Numbered from the stretch's first letter, positions 26,396 to 41,300 are shown. The stretch is 64,000 nucleotides of DNA from Hymenolepis diminuta (GCA_900708905.1 CAADRB010000006.1:3827893-3891892); one strand, 5' to 3'. Made by a program: numbers and translations. Notes: a model not told the origin generated them from the sequence alone.

Positions 26396-29300
26396 ATGTC
26401 ATATCCTCCGCATCCGGTAAATATTATTTGCAAATTGAATCCAGATCTTCTATTTCTCATTGTCTTTCTTTAAATTTAAATGGTACATGATGAAATTATA
26501 TTGTTTGCTCAAGAAGCATTATGGAAATATTTTTATGCGATCAAAATAAATCTTTTGCACGTTCAATCAAATGGACTTTTTATTAGAATAGGAAACCTTT
26601 TTTACTTGGTTTTTATTAAGCTTTCATTACCATTCGGTATACTTGGAATTGCTGCTTCAGCAACTTTATTCAGTCACTTTATTTTTTAATATTTTATTCC
26701 ATTTTATTTGATAGCTTTTAAATTTCTTAGTTGATACCTGTTTGTTTCCTTTATTTTAGATTTCCCTCTTTAAAGCGTTTTCTAATCGCTACCTACTGTT
26801 AATTACCGTTCATTCAGTTTTGTTAAATAGTTAGGCATTGTCTAAATACGGTTTGACGTTCTGAATGCTCTGTCGATTTTCTTCATTTTATTGTTAAAAT
26901 TCTTCCTTTTGATTCTCAAGTTCTAATAAACATTTAAATGGTATATTTAGACTGTTTTTTACTTTATGGGTTGCGTTTTAACGCTGTCATATTGTTTTTA
27001 ATAAATTTAACCAAACATCAGTATTGAGTTCTTGTTATTTGTTATATTTTAATAAACACCAATATTTCTCCGTAATTATATGTCAGCTGGAATATTGAGT
27101 CTATTTTCTTTTACTTTTGTGAAGTTTGGACGCATTTATCTTGTCTAAGTTATTTATCTGCGTACATTTTTTCTATACTGGTGACATATTGAGTTTTATA
27201 GAAATTATTCTCATAATAATTCGCCATGAAGTTTTGCTCTATTCATGCGTTCTCTTTTACAGAAAATCATTTTTAATTTTATCTGGTGTCCTTTTTACTT
27301 TTCATATTCGTTCCACTCCACTTTTTATTTCAGACTCATTCTGATAACTTGACAGCATATCGGCAAGTGATTGAGAATGGCATCTCCTCAATCTCTCGTT
27401 TTCGGTCAAATGCTCCACCCGACCTCTACCGTCAACACGTCCGATTTGCCACACTCCGTAATCAGCTCTTTATTCTCGCTCAACACTATGACCTTCAACT
27501 GGCAGACACTGGTCCTCTGCTGCCTCCTGGTGCATCATCCTCAGGGGGTATAGCATGGCGACTGGCAGCAGACTGCTTCTCTGTTGTCATCTCAGCTATT
27601 CCCGCCGATGGGTACAGTCTCCCTCCTGGTACAACTCCTCCTGAAGATTATCCAGTCAGTGTTGCTGCGGTACACTTTGAGTTCAACCAGGACAAACCAA
27701 TTGAGTGCAGTGTTCTAACTGAAGATATACGAAAACGCATTTATTATTCGCTCTGGAAACACGTGAAGAATCTTATTGCCCTATATAATCTTCCTGGTGA
27801 AATGTAAGTATTTTATGGTACCGTTATGACCCTTGCTCTCTTTAATCTAGAGCTCAACGATGTCGAGCCTATCTCTGTCTGCAAGCACTAGAGCAGGACC
27901 TGATTGCCTTGACAACGGCAGTTAGTAATCATCTTCCACATCCAGCAACTCCAATGAGTCTAGAATTGACAGGTGGGAGTTCTATGAAGGTTGCAAACAC
28001 TTCTAGAGACGTCGAATGCTTGGCACAGTCGATAAATGGCTCTGCGGTGGGACAAGTGGTACCACGTACAGGGGGCTGTTTCTCTTGCCTCACTTACTAT
28101 ATATCTCCCGCTAGAAGGCTCCAAGTCCTTGAGGAAATTCATTCGCGGCCTCCCACAGGGCTCAAAGAGGGTTCGGAGAGTGGAATGCTTGATGGATATT
28201 GTGCCAGCGTGGGATTGAGAGCTACTGCGAACAGGGCTCAGCACTCACTACCCTTGGTGTCTCTTGTCAACTTGACTAAGGACGCCGATGGATATAAGTA
28301 GGCTTTTCTTGATTTTTTATGTGTGCTGTGGCTGAAATGGCTATGTAGTCTCTAAATTAAATCATTTTCATAGTCTGTTTTATGGTAATCATTACTGGAT
28401 GAACCGACCTTTATTTTCTTTTTGGTCATGGACTTTTCTGTTCAAATCAATAATTCGTCGGTTCATTTATTTTGGCGAGTTAATTATTTAAGATATCTAC
28501 CGAACATTTTGATTTGTTGTGTTGATGCCGTAGGTGTCAAAATCCGAGGAAAGAATCCGGTGATATTTATGGTTTGTTTGGCTTTCGCCCCTGCCCAAGT
28601 TCTTGTGACATGTTATTTGTCTCTAATATTTTCAATTTGGTTGAGATATTTAAATTATTAGAGACGACATTGCCCTATTTTTGATTACCATGGTAGCATT
28701 TTTCTTACATTTGTTTGTGGTCAATCCAATTATTATAGAATATACGCATTTATTGGTTCTTGATTTGCTTGATGCCGTAGGCGTCTAAGTTTGTATTAAG
28801 AATCCGATGAAATTTGCGGTTTTCCCGGCTGTCACTGTGGATAATATTTGTATATCCAATATCTCCATCATACGAGATAGTTAAAATATTCATTTGTTTC
28901 AATATATTCATTGTTATTGATAAAATATTCCACATGGTCATCAGGTCTATCAAGTTTGGTCTAATAGAACAAGTAAAGTAGGGGTATGAATTGGCTATTT
29001 AAAATCTGTTGATTTTCAAGTGCAAAACCTAATAACTGCCTTTGAAAATTCGCCACCTTTCTACTTCCCTCTCAATTTCTTTTTGTTCAAATTGGTAGTG
29101 ATATTTGAAATATTTGAAAAAAAAGATTTCTATCGAAAAGCAATTTAAAATTTAATTTACTTTCCACTCTCAGTATAGCCGCGCAGAGGGCGTACAGAAG
29201 TGTTTGGGAGGACACGTGATTAGGGTTCTCCAAATTTGGGTAAGTTTTGTATAATGAAAACAGATTAAAAAGTAATCGTAGGTCCTTCTATGATCCCTCT

Positions 29301-32300
29301 CTTTAAATTATATTGAAAACTATACATTCACCTACATTTTACTTAATTTATGTGCGCCGGTGGCACATTGGTCAAGTCTCCGGTGCGTACTCAGTGAATG
29401 ACACGAGTTGGCTAAGAGAGCAATAGCAGAATGAAAGTTTCTCATCAAAGGGGCTCCAGGATGCTGCTCCTTTGCTCAAGAGAAGTTTTGGAACTTGATT
29501 ATGTTTATCATTTTTGTTAAATTCAGCCTTTTCATTATCATTCAATGACAAAAATTGATTATTCCTCTATCAAATAGAATTGTGCTTGTGTCAAAAAAGT
29601 TTGCAAAATTAGAGGTCACGGAATTAATACTCATCGACGAGTGTCCATTAAACTGTGACTGATTGCACTGTGAAGTGGTTATGAAAGGGATGGCAGAATT
29701 TAAAATTTCTCATCAGATACGTTTTAGAATATTACTTATCTCCCTGAAACGAATGATGGAAAATTCCTATGTTCACCCGTTACTGTAGATAAACGGGTCT
29801 ATATATTCATCTGGAAATACGTTAATTCTGAAACAAATTAATGGCAGTGCGCATCCGTGTTGCACAATTGGTATTTGCTTTTAATGCTGTCAATTGACGT
29901 CCTCCATAAAATTATCGATGACCTTTTATTTGTAGGTCTAATATATAACGTTTGTTTGTAATTAAGCAAAAGTTTGTGCTTTCTCCTTGTTACTCTAAGG
30001 ACTACTATTGAACTTTCTTAGAAACTCAAAGATCTTTCGATTGACCTTTCTTTTTAATCTCTGGAGATTAGTAGTAATAACAAAGGCGATGGTTGTGTTA
30101 ATTCAACTAACCAGAATGCAACATTTATCGTTCATGCACTCTGAATGTATGTTGAGAATGTTGCACCCGAGGTTTTTTACTTCCAAAATCAGCAACATTT
30201 TCGGCTTTTGCTTCATTTTATTGTTGCCCAAATCGATGTTTGGTGATTATTTATTATTATTATTATTATTAATTTCTATAAAAGTTATTTTAAATCCGTG
30301 TTTAGTGTATTAATAATCATTGTTAGACTCCTTTGTAACTGCTCAAATGCCCACTTTTGTGAAGTTTGACCCTTTTTATCGCAATATTCTAGGAGACCTG
30401 GTTCCGATTCTATGATATTATCTGCCCACCAGATATTGGTAGGATACATTTGACTCAGGCTAGAGAGAGAGAGAGGATTAAGACGGAATGCGGTTAACCC
30501 AAGATAGTTTACTAACTGAATAAAGATAGTTAATGGCAATACAGGTTGTCGTCATGTTATTGATGCCCTGTGGGAATTGATTATCCTGAGACAGAGCATA
30601 AATATCGCAGTTATGCGCTTTGTTTGCTGAAATCCTACCAGATAGTATTGGATGTTATCTAAGATCGTAACATCTGAATGTTTTGGTACGCTAATCTCCG
30701 AAACAACGCGGTGTTGAAGTGGACCACTATATGTCTATTTATTTATTACCTATGACAAAGCAAAAATAGTTGTAAAACTTTTAATAATGGGAAACGTTTA
30801 AATTATTATGAATTAGAAAAGTAGCTCAATTACAAAAATAAGACATTTGGGCAGTAGGAGCCTGTGAGGGTTCACACATAATGTCAGTAATGGGAGTTTC
30901 ACCTTCCCGCTGAATATCTATTTATTTTCTTGCTTTCTGTGTGCATATTTAGAGTTACCCATTTCAAGTTGGCTAGTGTGAAGGCTTATTCATCGATATT
31001 ATCTTTGCTTCTTATTGGCCTAACATCACCCATCGATCAGTATTTTGAGTAGTTCTTAATCTGTTATCGTTTACTTTCCGATAATACTAAACCATATGAA
31101 TTCTTGGTGCAGATTTAGAGTAGCCTTGTTCAAATCCCAAATTAGAACACGTGGTAGAATCGGTCTAAGATGCGTTTGCGGTCTTTTAGCTACCATGGTA
31201 TTCCTTTATAAAGGAAATGCCATGATATAAGGAGGCTCACCAATTTGTTGATTATCTAATTGAAAAACTTAATGAATCATTGGAATTGACTCCTTGCTTT
31301 TCATGCATTTTAGTGTTGCTCAGTTTACAACAGCGGACAATATTACCAGGGTGACACTTGCTGCAGAGTTTTTCCTCAAGCTCAATCCTCCTCTTCTCTT
31401 TGATATCGATTCGATTACAGAAGTCGAAGCTATCACAAGTGAGTGAACAATTTTCTATTCATATCCTCTGTAAGACTTATTGTCCAATGTAAATTTCCTT
31501 TATTTCCTGAACAGAAATTCCTATGGATTCAATAAGGAAACAAGAACCCCAATCATTACGATATATTCTTCTGTGCCAACGGGAACAAGAAGGTCTTGCT
31601 TCAATTGATCCCCATTTTGTATGTTCTACTTTCTCGAGTGTATTCAAGTTGAAGATGAAAGAGAATCAGCATATTAACTTTCGTTAATTTTTTCAGATAC
31701 TACCCAACAGAACTCAGCACTCCTACCATGTCCTCTCCAACAGTCTTAGAGGTTACCTTGTCGGCGAAATTGCATTTACGTGTCCAAGCCAACTGCCTCC
31801 GTTGATACAACTGCTCAGACAGAAAGCTTCTTGGCTGTCCTTTGTGGAAACATTTATGCTCCATCCTAAGTATAACTTCGACAAGGGTGCAAATTTTCGT
31901 CTTTTCTTAGCCTATTTATATCCATTTCAGTAGTTGTGAATATTTTATATCGATTTTTAGATCCGGAGTTAACATTTCATTTCAAAGTGGGGCTGCCTTC
32001 GCAAAAGACAATTATCGTCAATCTAATGCATCCACTTTGGGATACACGGATGGTCGAAGTATCAATCGATATAGGTGATCTTGGAGTATCAGGAGCACGA
32101 CTGAGTGGAGCAGTTATCCCGGAGTACATGCGTCGCCAATTTGATATGGAACCAAATGAAAGGATGGGAAGCGAAGAGTGGTTTAATCCGACAGCCATTC
32201 TTTCTCAGACACACAATCTTCCCATTGCCATGACATGGCTCCTCATTCGACTGGGTTGTCCTGCTACCAGAGTTCTCACTGAACTTTTTCCTTATAGCGG

Positions 32301-35300
32301 GTCCCCTACTCCTAAAAAGGAAGCCAAAGAGTTTAACAATAATAAAATCCATAGAAGCAATCTTCAATCTAAGGATTTAATAGAGAGGGCTATTAGCCGG
32401 CTTCACTTTAGTAATGACGCTGCTGCGAATGGGGTTTTATCCGGAGCTGATAAAATTTCAAAGCAGATATTAGATGAGGCCAGATTTTTCTTTTTAAGTG
32501 GAAATGTGCTGGAGGGGATCGTTTATGATCCCACAGCGAATGCGACTCCTAACTGGCCGGCGGCGTTGCAACCGAATCAACAATCTCTTCCTCCACCCCC
32601 TCAGTTACCGACCCAACAGATACCTCAGGTATCAAGGCCACCCTTACTGCCACCTGGTGTCATGGCAACAACTCCACCCAGTGTTATCACTCCAGATCAG
32701 CTATCCAACTCCTCTGTACCTACACCCAAGCAAGTACCTGAGGATACCTTCCCAACATCCGCCTCAAGTAAGTTGTAAGCTGGTAAAAATGGTAGTATAG
32801 AGGTGATTCGTCTACTGACTAGGATCTCAAGTAGCAAGTTAGGTCTAATAGTTTGCGAGCTCGTCAATAAAGTAGCTATAATCCCGACAATAGAGCTGCT
32901 TTAAGAATCCTAACAAGTTAAGTTATAAATTCCTTTACAAAGTGAATTCTTTTCTGAAGATTAACAGGATATCACAGTCTTTCCCAAAAGGGAGGATCAA
33001 TAGTTAAGTTCAACAAGTGTGTTTTGGATAATCGTAGTAGAATGAGAAGGGGAAAGAGGAGTAAGAGGAGACATTGGAGACTGAGAGAAAAAGAATCGTC
33101 AATACTGAGCAAGAGCAAGAAGTAGCACGATTGTAGATGGGATGAAGTATTTGTGGTTTGGCGTTCTTTGTTCATCGATGAGGAACCGATCAACTTCAAT
33201 TAGGACGCACAAAGGTATGAATCAGTATTGTGTCATTCACAGTGATCGAGCAGACCTCTGAGTCTTCGTGTGGGCAAAACAAGTTCATTAAACTAAAAAC
33301 TAGGATTCTGTAACTCTTAAGTACATTTTTTTTCAAACCTCATATTGGGTGGAGGGGTAGCATCATGGAGTTCTCCTGGTGGAAAACTTGAATTCTATCA
33401 CCCCTGTCCTCATTAATAACTAAACCTAACTGATGTGATTGTTCATTCCGCTCATTAGTGTGCACCGTGACCTTTGACTTCACGGACAAGAAGGTTACGC
33501 TAGCTGTTGTGCTATTGACACAATAATAATCTTGTTAATTCCAGCAGCACCAAATTATGAGTTATCTTTTATCCGATTGGTGATGATAGTCAGACTCTTG
33601 AGTACTTTCTGCGGTTGCCATGCTTCTATCAAACTGGATGAGTCAGCTGTAGGCTAGGAGATTGCCTGTGTTATGTTTTGTTTCATCTTATTTTCAACCT
33701 GAGTTTAATTTCACTAATTTTACCCAAACTTAGTTTGAGGATTCTTGAGTAAAACCTGTCTATAATTAATTGAAATTTTATTCAATCAATTGTGCATATA
33801 TTTTCCATTCTCTTCATTTCGGATGACAAGTTTCAAATGTATTTGTTATCATGCGCCTATTCGGGATTTTGTGTGAAGCCCTCTATGAAGGAATCGCCGT
33901 AGATGTTGGTTTTCAGTGACAAGGAGACATTTTTCGTTAAAACGTATTTTTAGTAACCCCTCCTGACCAATCCAGCTTATATAATCAAAGATTAACTTTG
34001 ATTCTATTCCCATTAATCTCGAAAGTGTTAATAACTTGTATACCGCTTTTCAAACCGATTAAGCAAAGCACTTATTGTACTGGACTCGATCTCATTGTCA
34101 GAACTTAAATAATAATTGTAATAGTCAAGCTAACTTCGCATACTTTATTTAGCTCTTGTGATCATGTACATTAAATGTCTATTCTCAAGCTAAGTCTTTT
34201 TAATATTATTCTTGAGGCAAAATCACAAAGAAAATTCCACTGGTATGACTGCTACTATATGTGTGCTACATTTCGTCGCTTTAAACACCATTAAAAAATT
34301 CTTTTCCCTTACACTTCTTTCTCTCTCAGATAACCAGGGCTATCGATCGATACCAATAATTCCTGGGGTAATGGCCACCCCCTCCTTCTCTCAATCAGCT
34401 CAGTCAATGCGACCCCCTGTCGTCTCCACACCCACAAATCACACCTTCAAACCGCAGACCCCCGCTTCCTGTGGTCCTTCCATGCTTGTGAGCCTCCTGG
34501 ACGAGGACAGTTCCCCGCAGAGCCTACCTCCACCTCCCCATGTTGGTTCATCGGCAATACCGCCAAATCGCATTATCTCCTCGCCTGTGTCAGCGGCTAT
34601 CCATCAGCAGAATCTCCCCTCTGGCTCCCCCCTCTCTAACAGCAATCATTCCGCACATACACCCCCCACCTATCTTAAATCCTCAGGCAGCAGTTCTGAT
34701 GTTCTCAACCATCTTCTCACTTCCTCTTCTTCGACTAGTAGTACCACTATGAATCAAGGCAGCAGTAGCGGAGCAACTGTGAATCCCAGTCAATCGGCGG
34801 CCACCAAACCGGCCTCAATCACTCCTTCAGATCCCCTTGTGGTCGTCCCCTCGAAAAAGGGTCGAAAGAGACGCATGGAACCGCCTCTAGGAGCGACTTT
34901 CATCTCAGCTCTTCCTACTCGTGCTACTGCCATGGAGAATATGAAACAATCCTCGGTTAAAGCGGGGATGATCTCCTCTTCAAAACCTCCACCGCTGACA
35001 ACTGCGGCTCCTGTTGCTAAGGTGTCTGTCTATGACTTTGAGGACTGTCCTCCTGCCTCAACCACGTCGACGACTAGTATCACTCCTCCTCCCCCTCTAC
35101 CGTCACAATCTTCACAGATTCCTCCTCAACTCCCTTTGCAACCACCCTCTCAATCAAAACCTCAGCCATTTGTTTTTAATGAGGTGACAACAACACCAGA
35201 ACGTACCACAGAGATGAAATCGAGTCTCAAATTTGTGATTAAGACGAACAGAGCGTGTTTGACAGGGAGCAATCCTGTGTTGGAGAAGGCCTCTTCAGTA

Positions 35301-38300
35301 CCGAAACCACGGACCAAGACGGTAGAATCAAAGCCTGTTGCTTATCTAAAACAAATGCAGCAACATCTACCCTCCACATCAACTACTCAGCAATATCCAA
35401 AGAAAGAGCGAAAAAAGCGGGTTTCCTCGAAGATTAAGGAGGCGGTCTCAGTGCCATCATCACAACCATCTCTCGTAATGTCCATCTCTTCTCCGAAAGT
35501 TTTTCCTACCAACGTAGTTCCTGTAGCGCAATCACCGCAAAAAAAACACGGACTGATGAAGAATAAGACGGGGAGGAAAAAAACCCTGTCTACCAGCAGT
35601 GCCGCTTCTGAACCAAAGCGGCATCGACTTATGCCGTTAGAGGAGTCCCAACAGCCTCTCGAACCCACAGGTTCGTTAGGGGGTGGCAATGGAACAAATA
35701 GACTGATAAAGGGCTATAAAATTCCCAAGGTGAGAAAGTTGTCTACTACCTCTAATACAAATGCTTCTCCTTCTCTGAATAACAATCAAGAAGATTCAAA
35801 TGCGAGTCAAACTGTATCACAGGCAACAACTGCGTCAGGATCAAGTATTATCTCTCCCTCAGCTACAGGTAAAGCACCACAGAGATCATTGTTGTATATT
35901 GTGGAGAATTTGAGGGAGAAGAGAGCAGTGGAGCAATCACAGTCACAGCAGACAATGACTTCAGGGAGTTCTGCCACAGTGAATACTTATGCTGCTGTAG
36001 ATGGGACTAACTCGGCGGATGATACTCTGCCCTTGGTGGATTCAAGTGAAAATCTGTTTGAGAAGTTTGGCAAGTAAGTCAACATTTCGTCCCAAAATTT
36101 GGTAAGGAACTGCTTTTTCTAAAGAGGGGATAATTGGAATTGAAATTATAATCGGCAAGTGGTTTTTAATATATTCAATCAATATGAAAAAAGCATTAGA
36201 TAATCAGGTAAGGTTAAGGGTCTACTTTAGATGCTTACATCAGCGATGCAGAGGTTGACGTGGCCCGTCTGCTAAATTAGTGGTTGCGGATTCGATATCC
36301 ATCGATGTACATCAAGTGAGTTAAATGGTCAACTGAATTGGTTGGGTCTGGTTAATAAAGGTACAATTGCAATTTCTCACCAGGAAGATTACATGAAGGT
36401 AACTTCCTTTCCTCCCTCTCATCCCAGGCTCTAGTGTTGGAAAATGCTTTCCTAAGTAAATTTTCGAAATATAAGCTAGGATCCGAAACACAATTAGATT
36501 TGGTATTGGAAAGGTAGTTATAGACAATTTCTAACTGACAAGGTAAGGTTGAATGAAAGGGTGTCCTTGTTTATAAGCGCAAGAAAACATTTCAACATTA
36601 TTTTTATCCCTGCTCCTCCTTTATTATTTGTTGAACTTTCTATTAACCAATTTCAGTTGCTTATCATAATTAAAAATCGTAATATGTTTCTGCATTACTG
36701 TGGACAACAATAAAAAGAAGGCTCTAAAGATGGACCAAGAAACATTAAAGGGTACAAAAGTGAGAGTAAGCAACCATCTTACCATAATGGATACTTCCAT
36801 CTCAGGTAACATGGCATTGTATTTGAGTATATCTGGGGTCCTAACTTCTAACTGATCCATCATATGTACATGTTTTCTGGGTGCTGACAGTGTTGCTAGC
36901 TAGCTTAATTCCAATTCTCCATTATCATCTCCATTCTTTGATGAATTAAGGTCAATAATTATCTCTTCTCTGCATCGCTTAAATAAGGTTTTGGGATAAT
37001 AAGCAGATACAATGGGATGTTATTCTTTTAAAATAGTACGGCCACCCCAAACAAACCTGGTGTTGGAAGTAGTAGCAGTGTATCTTCCTCAACAAAGAGG
37101 CTCAAATCCACTCCTCCTCCTCCCCCTTCGGTTTACGATCAAAAAGACCCTCGAATTACCACGCTGGAGGACACTTCTGCAGAGCACCTTGCCCTTGTAC
37201 CCGATGTTCACCTGGCTACTGAACCCGAAGACAATGCAGCTGATGCTATTTTATCCCTTGACACACACTCCGATTCTCAGACACCGCCTGCTAGTATGGA
37301 TGAGGAGTCAGTCAGTGCCGGTGGTGTAAGTTGCCTCTTAAGACCCATTCTACTTATTTAGATTCCATTTATTTGTCGTTTTTATAGCCTTAGTAGTGGG
37401 TAGGTAACAGAGTTAGCAGCAGTGAAGTGATGCGTTTCGCATGATCGCGGCTATTTTTGACTAAGAAGGAATTTTCTGTTTTGTTATTGCCTCGGCGGGT
37501 TGTTATTGAATTAGTGAAGAAAGGGAAGGAAAAAATAGAGAAACATCTTTGATCCCTTTGTGCTGCTGTGAAGCAGTTTGCTTCTCTTTGTGATGTTTAC
37601 TAACTTAACAAATTAATGCATAGGATACTTCATTTTTCTTTTAGGGATCCATTTGAAATTACTTCTGGTACATTTTTCAGTCGTATATCTGAAAGTCGAA
37701 ATTAAATATTATGTGATGAGAATGTTATTCACCATATTACTCTATTTTCCATGGTAATGCCCAAACTTGCGGATTTTATTTTTTAGAAAGCGTCTGTTTA
37801 AGAGGAATAGCCAGTAAGCCCAATAAAGGATAAACCGGGGCGTAGAATAAGTGTATATAATGAAGTCATGATGTCAAGTGTCATGTTTTATATGAATTCC
37901 TGAGACAGTGCGTTGTCTCTATCCTCACAAAGAATGCAGCTCACTTACGAATGTCCTAATGTCCAAATTTAACGATTTGAGTTTATATGTTCACGATATT
38001 CTGAGCTTATTGATCACCTCGATTTAGTTGAACCTTTTTATGACCACGGGGGGATAAATGAGACAGGCAACGATTGTTTTAACATTCCGGAACCTGGATA
38101 ACACTGTTACTTGTTTATTCTGTATGTTTACTGTTACCGTTCTCCAAACTTTGTAAATTATGCTTGAAAGATGACCCAAATTTCGGTTGATAAAAGGACA
38201 ATGAATACGGCTAATCTGGGTAAAGACGAAAAGTACACGAACTTCTTGTTACGAAATGTTCTTCTAACAACTTACTTTCAAAGTGAGGCATTTCCATTTT

Positions 38301-41300
38301 CACCGAGCTCCGCTTTGTAAGCCGATCATATTATTATTGGGCAATTCGATCTGACATTTTCGTGATGCTGGCTCATTTTATTTCAAAGAAAAGAACACAA
38401 TTAATGCTCATCTTGAAGGCTGCCGTCTAGTTGGATATTGATCTAGATGCTTATTTTCTAAACTTAAGTGCTATGTCCTGATTTTTTCTTTTATTCCTAA
38501 CCTAATGTAATTCCAGCTAACCATTACAAAATATCCACAAATATAGAGCTAGAGGTAAGAGTAAGCAAACTTAAACGTGTTGGAACTTTACATGAAGATT
38601 CCCAATTACCTCGGGCAAATTGTGCACTACACAAGGTTATTCATTAGGTTAGATAAACAATTTTATAATTAAACGTTATTTTTAATTTAAAAAAAGAAGA
38701 AACAATAAAATAAAATGTTAATATCGTCAGGGAAAAAAATAATTTGAATACTTTCATTCTCTCCTTGACTGTTTTAACTCATTCAATATTGCTAAATTTA
38801 ATATTCTAGATCAGAAGGCTTTTCAGTTAGCTATTTTTCACTAAGGCATACAATTAATACTGATTTTTAGAAAAACGAGAAATTATGTTCACACCTCGTT
38901 AAAAAGTGTCTGGCTGTTTATTCCTCCTTTTTAAAGTTATTTTCTAGGTTAGATGTTCCAACTTTCAGGTTTTTATTTAGGCCAGGTACATTTAATTTCA
39001 TTAAAAATATCAAATTCTCAACTTGATGAACTCGAGAGTTGTAGGTCGCTAGGTTGCGTCTGTGCCACGGCAATTAACGAGCTTGTCTGCGGATGGAGGT
39101 CCCATATCCATCAGCGCGCATTCAGTGATCGGAATGGCCAGCCACACTGGTCATCAAGTTCTAATAAAGGGGGTATCGTGATTCAATTTTTTTCATTAAA
39201 GAGGCTCTATAGTGTTACCTCTCCGCCCATGGTGAGCATTGGAAGATGCTTTCCTAATGGAGCTTTGGCTCGCTGTTAAAGTCAGTAAGTCATTTTTTTT
39301 GTTTAGGAAAATGAAGGAATAAATAATGGAAGGTTATGGATATATTTATTTTACGCCTTAAGATACATTCTACTGTGATATACTTGCGAAGGTCTATTGT
39401 TATTATAAGTGGTATAAGTTTCGTTTTGGAGAATATTTCCATTATTTTCACTTTATTAGACATTCAATATGGAATAGTGTTTCCAGTGTAACTACAGTTG
39501 AAACTAAGTCGCATCTTGTTTGAGTCTCTTTAAGATACTGACTGGTCGTATGGGTTCGATATTAATAATGTCAGGGTTATATATATATCACGACCGTCAA
39601 GAATGCTAACATCAATCGGTGTTTTTGCTCTCTACTTCAGTTAATCAAAGCCCCTACCGACACTCCAGATTCACCGACAGAGTCTCTGAGTAGCAAGGCC
39701 TTTGTGGCGTTGAGTAAGATCATTCCAGTGACCCAGGAATCTACCGCCCAACCACCATCACAACCCACTGCTGTTCCCACTGGTCCCTTCTATCACAAGT
39801 CCCTTCCTCCTGGTCGGCCTGGCTCCAACGCTACCCGTGGTGGTGGTATGCCAAGGGGTACAGGGTAAGTTCTTGAACATTCTTCATGCTACTATTTCTA
39901 TTTGTTACGAAAGCCTGAATTTGCAAAGAATCAGCGTTTTATTAGATATGATATTACTAGTTTTATTATAATCCTCGGTAAAGTAGAACAAGTTCGCAAT
40001 TTTTCACTATGGAAAGCAACAGAAGTCGGTTGACAGTAAGTCCAATAAGTGACAAAAAAAGAGGGGGATTGAAAGGTATTGGAAATGAAGAAAGATTACC
40101 TAGAGTCTTCATTTGATTTTTTGATTTGATCTCGGGTTGCGGAATATTCACCTAATGTTTCATGTTACAAAACTCAAGATTCATGAATCTTTCTCCGCAT
40201 TACTGACCAAAATCTTGCCAACGGAATCACGACAATGAATATGCATTTATAATAACAAGTTAATTTATTTACAGATTGGGTTAAAGGCACGAATCGGAAA
40301 AAGATCATAAATATATACACGTATATCGTTTTTAAGTTAAAGTACATCGAAAAGAGATTCCTGTGAAATTTAATGTCATATTTTGGATAGATATCTTTCA
40401 TAGCTTTCGCTTGTAATGTTTAATTCTGGAGATCACATTCGGGAAAATTTTTCAGAGCAGCCTTGAATTCAGAATGGTCAAAAGTTAGAGGGCGGTTGTT
40501 AAGCCTATTTCTTTTCAAGTACCTTGAGGTAAATTAGTTAACGTTGAATCACCAATTGGTACTATTGATGTTCTAGTACTTACCATTAAGCTTTTTTAGT
40601 AAATTCTTATTTTTCAGTTTATGCTAACGGTTGATACTTTTGCCACTTTTAGTCATGTGATAGCATCTGTGATTGACAAGTAGCTATACAATCTAATAAG
40701 GGGTGAGAAAAGGGGCAAGATATCAAGAGATTTGTCTTATTTGAATCCTAGAAGTATTGAGTTATCCATTTTCTCATAGGAGATATAATTTCCTTTTTAA
40801 TGTCCAGTTGTTCCGAAACCCAATTGCCTGGATTTTATTCCTAGATTTCCGGGTGAGTTCACGTCTACGATATTCAGATCTATTAAATCAGTTAATTGGG
40901 AGGTTGGTTAGATGCCACATCTAATCAATTTTGTCTTCTTGCACAGCCATAAGTGGGTAATGTGACCAGCAAAAGTATCTTAAGCAGAGCAGAGATATCA
41001 TTCAGAAAAAAAATAATGAGGATACTTTATACAGTCATATAAAGTGAATATCATGGTCTCTGTACAGTGCGTGAGGCATCTGAGGACACCCTACACACTT
41101 TTAGAAAAAGAGAAAATGAGGCTCTTCATGGTTGAAACAAATAATCATAATGTCTATTGATCTAGGTCTCATTCTATATATCCTCCTTCAACTTCTATCA
41201 CTCGATTTGAGTCTGAAAGCCATTGCAAGCTTTGATGAGATGGTGTTTTCGATGTCTTCCATTCCTCGGTCTTATTACTTCTGTCAGAGAGGAGGAATTG

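Larger units (their letters stand above)
28298..31313 (+). other. MED1: MED1 intron 3 (3.0 kb)
   Basis: GT-AG intron within the Med1 domain coding region. Contains the ~250-bp duplication, SINE-like repeat A, the (TTA)7 run, a short (GA)n near 30461 and the palindrome at 31194. Confidence 0.9.

Noticed and set aside
27126..27344. Hydrophobic open frame just before the first firm MED1 exon
   Set aside because: It lies in the T-rich intron ahead of the acceptor at 27331-27333; its hydrophobicity is compositional.
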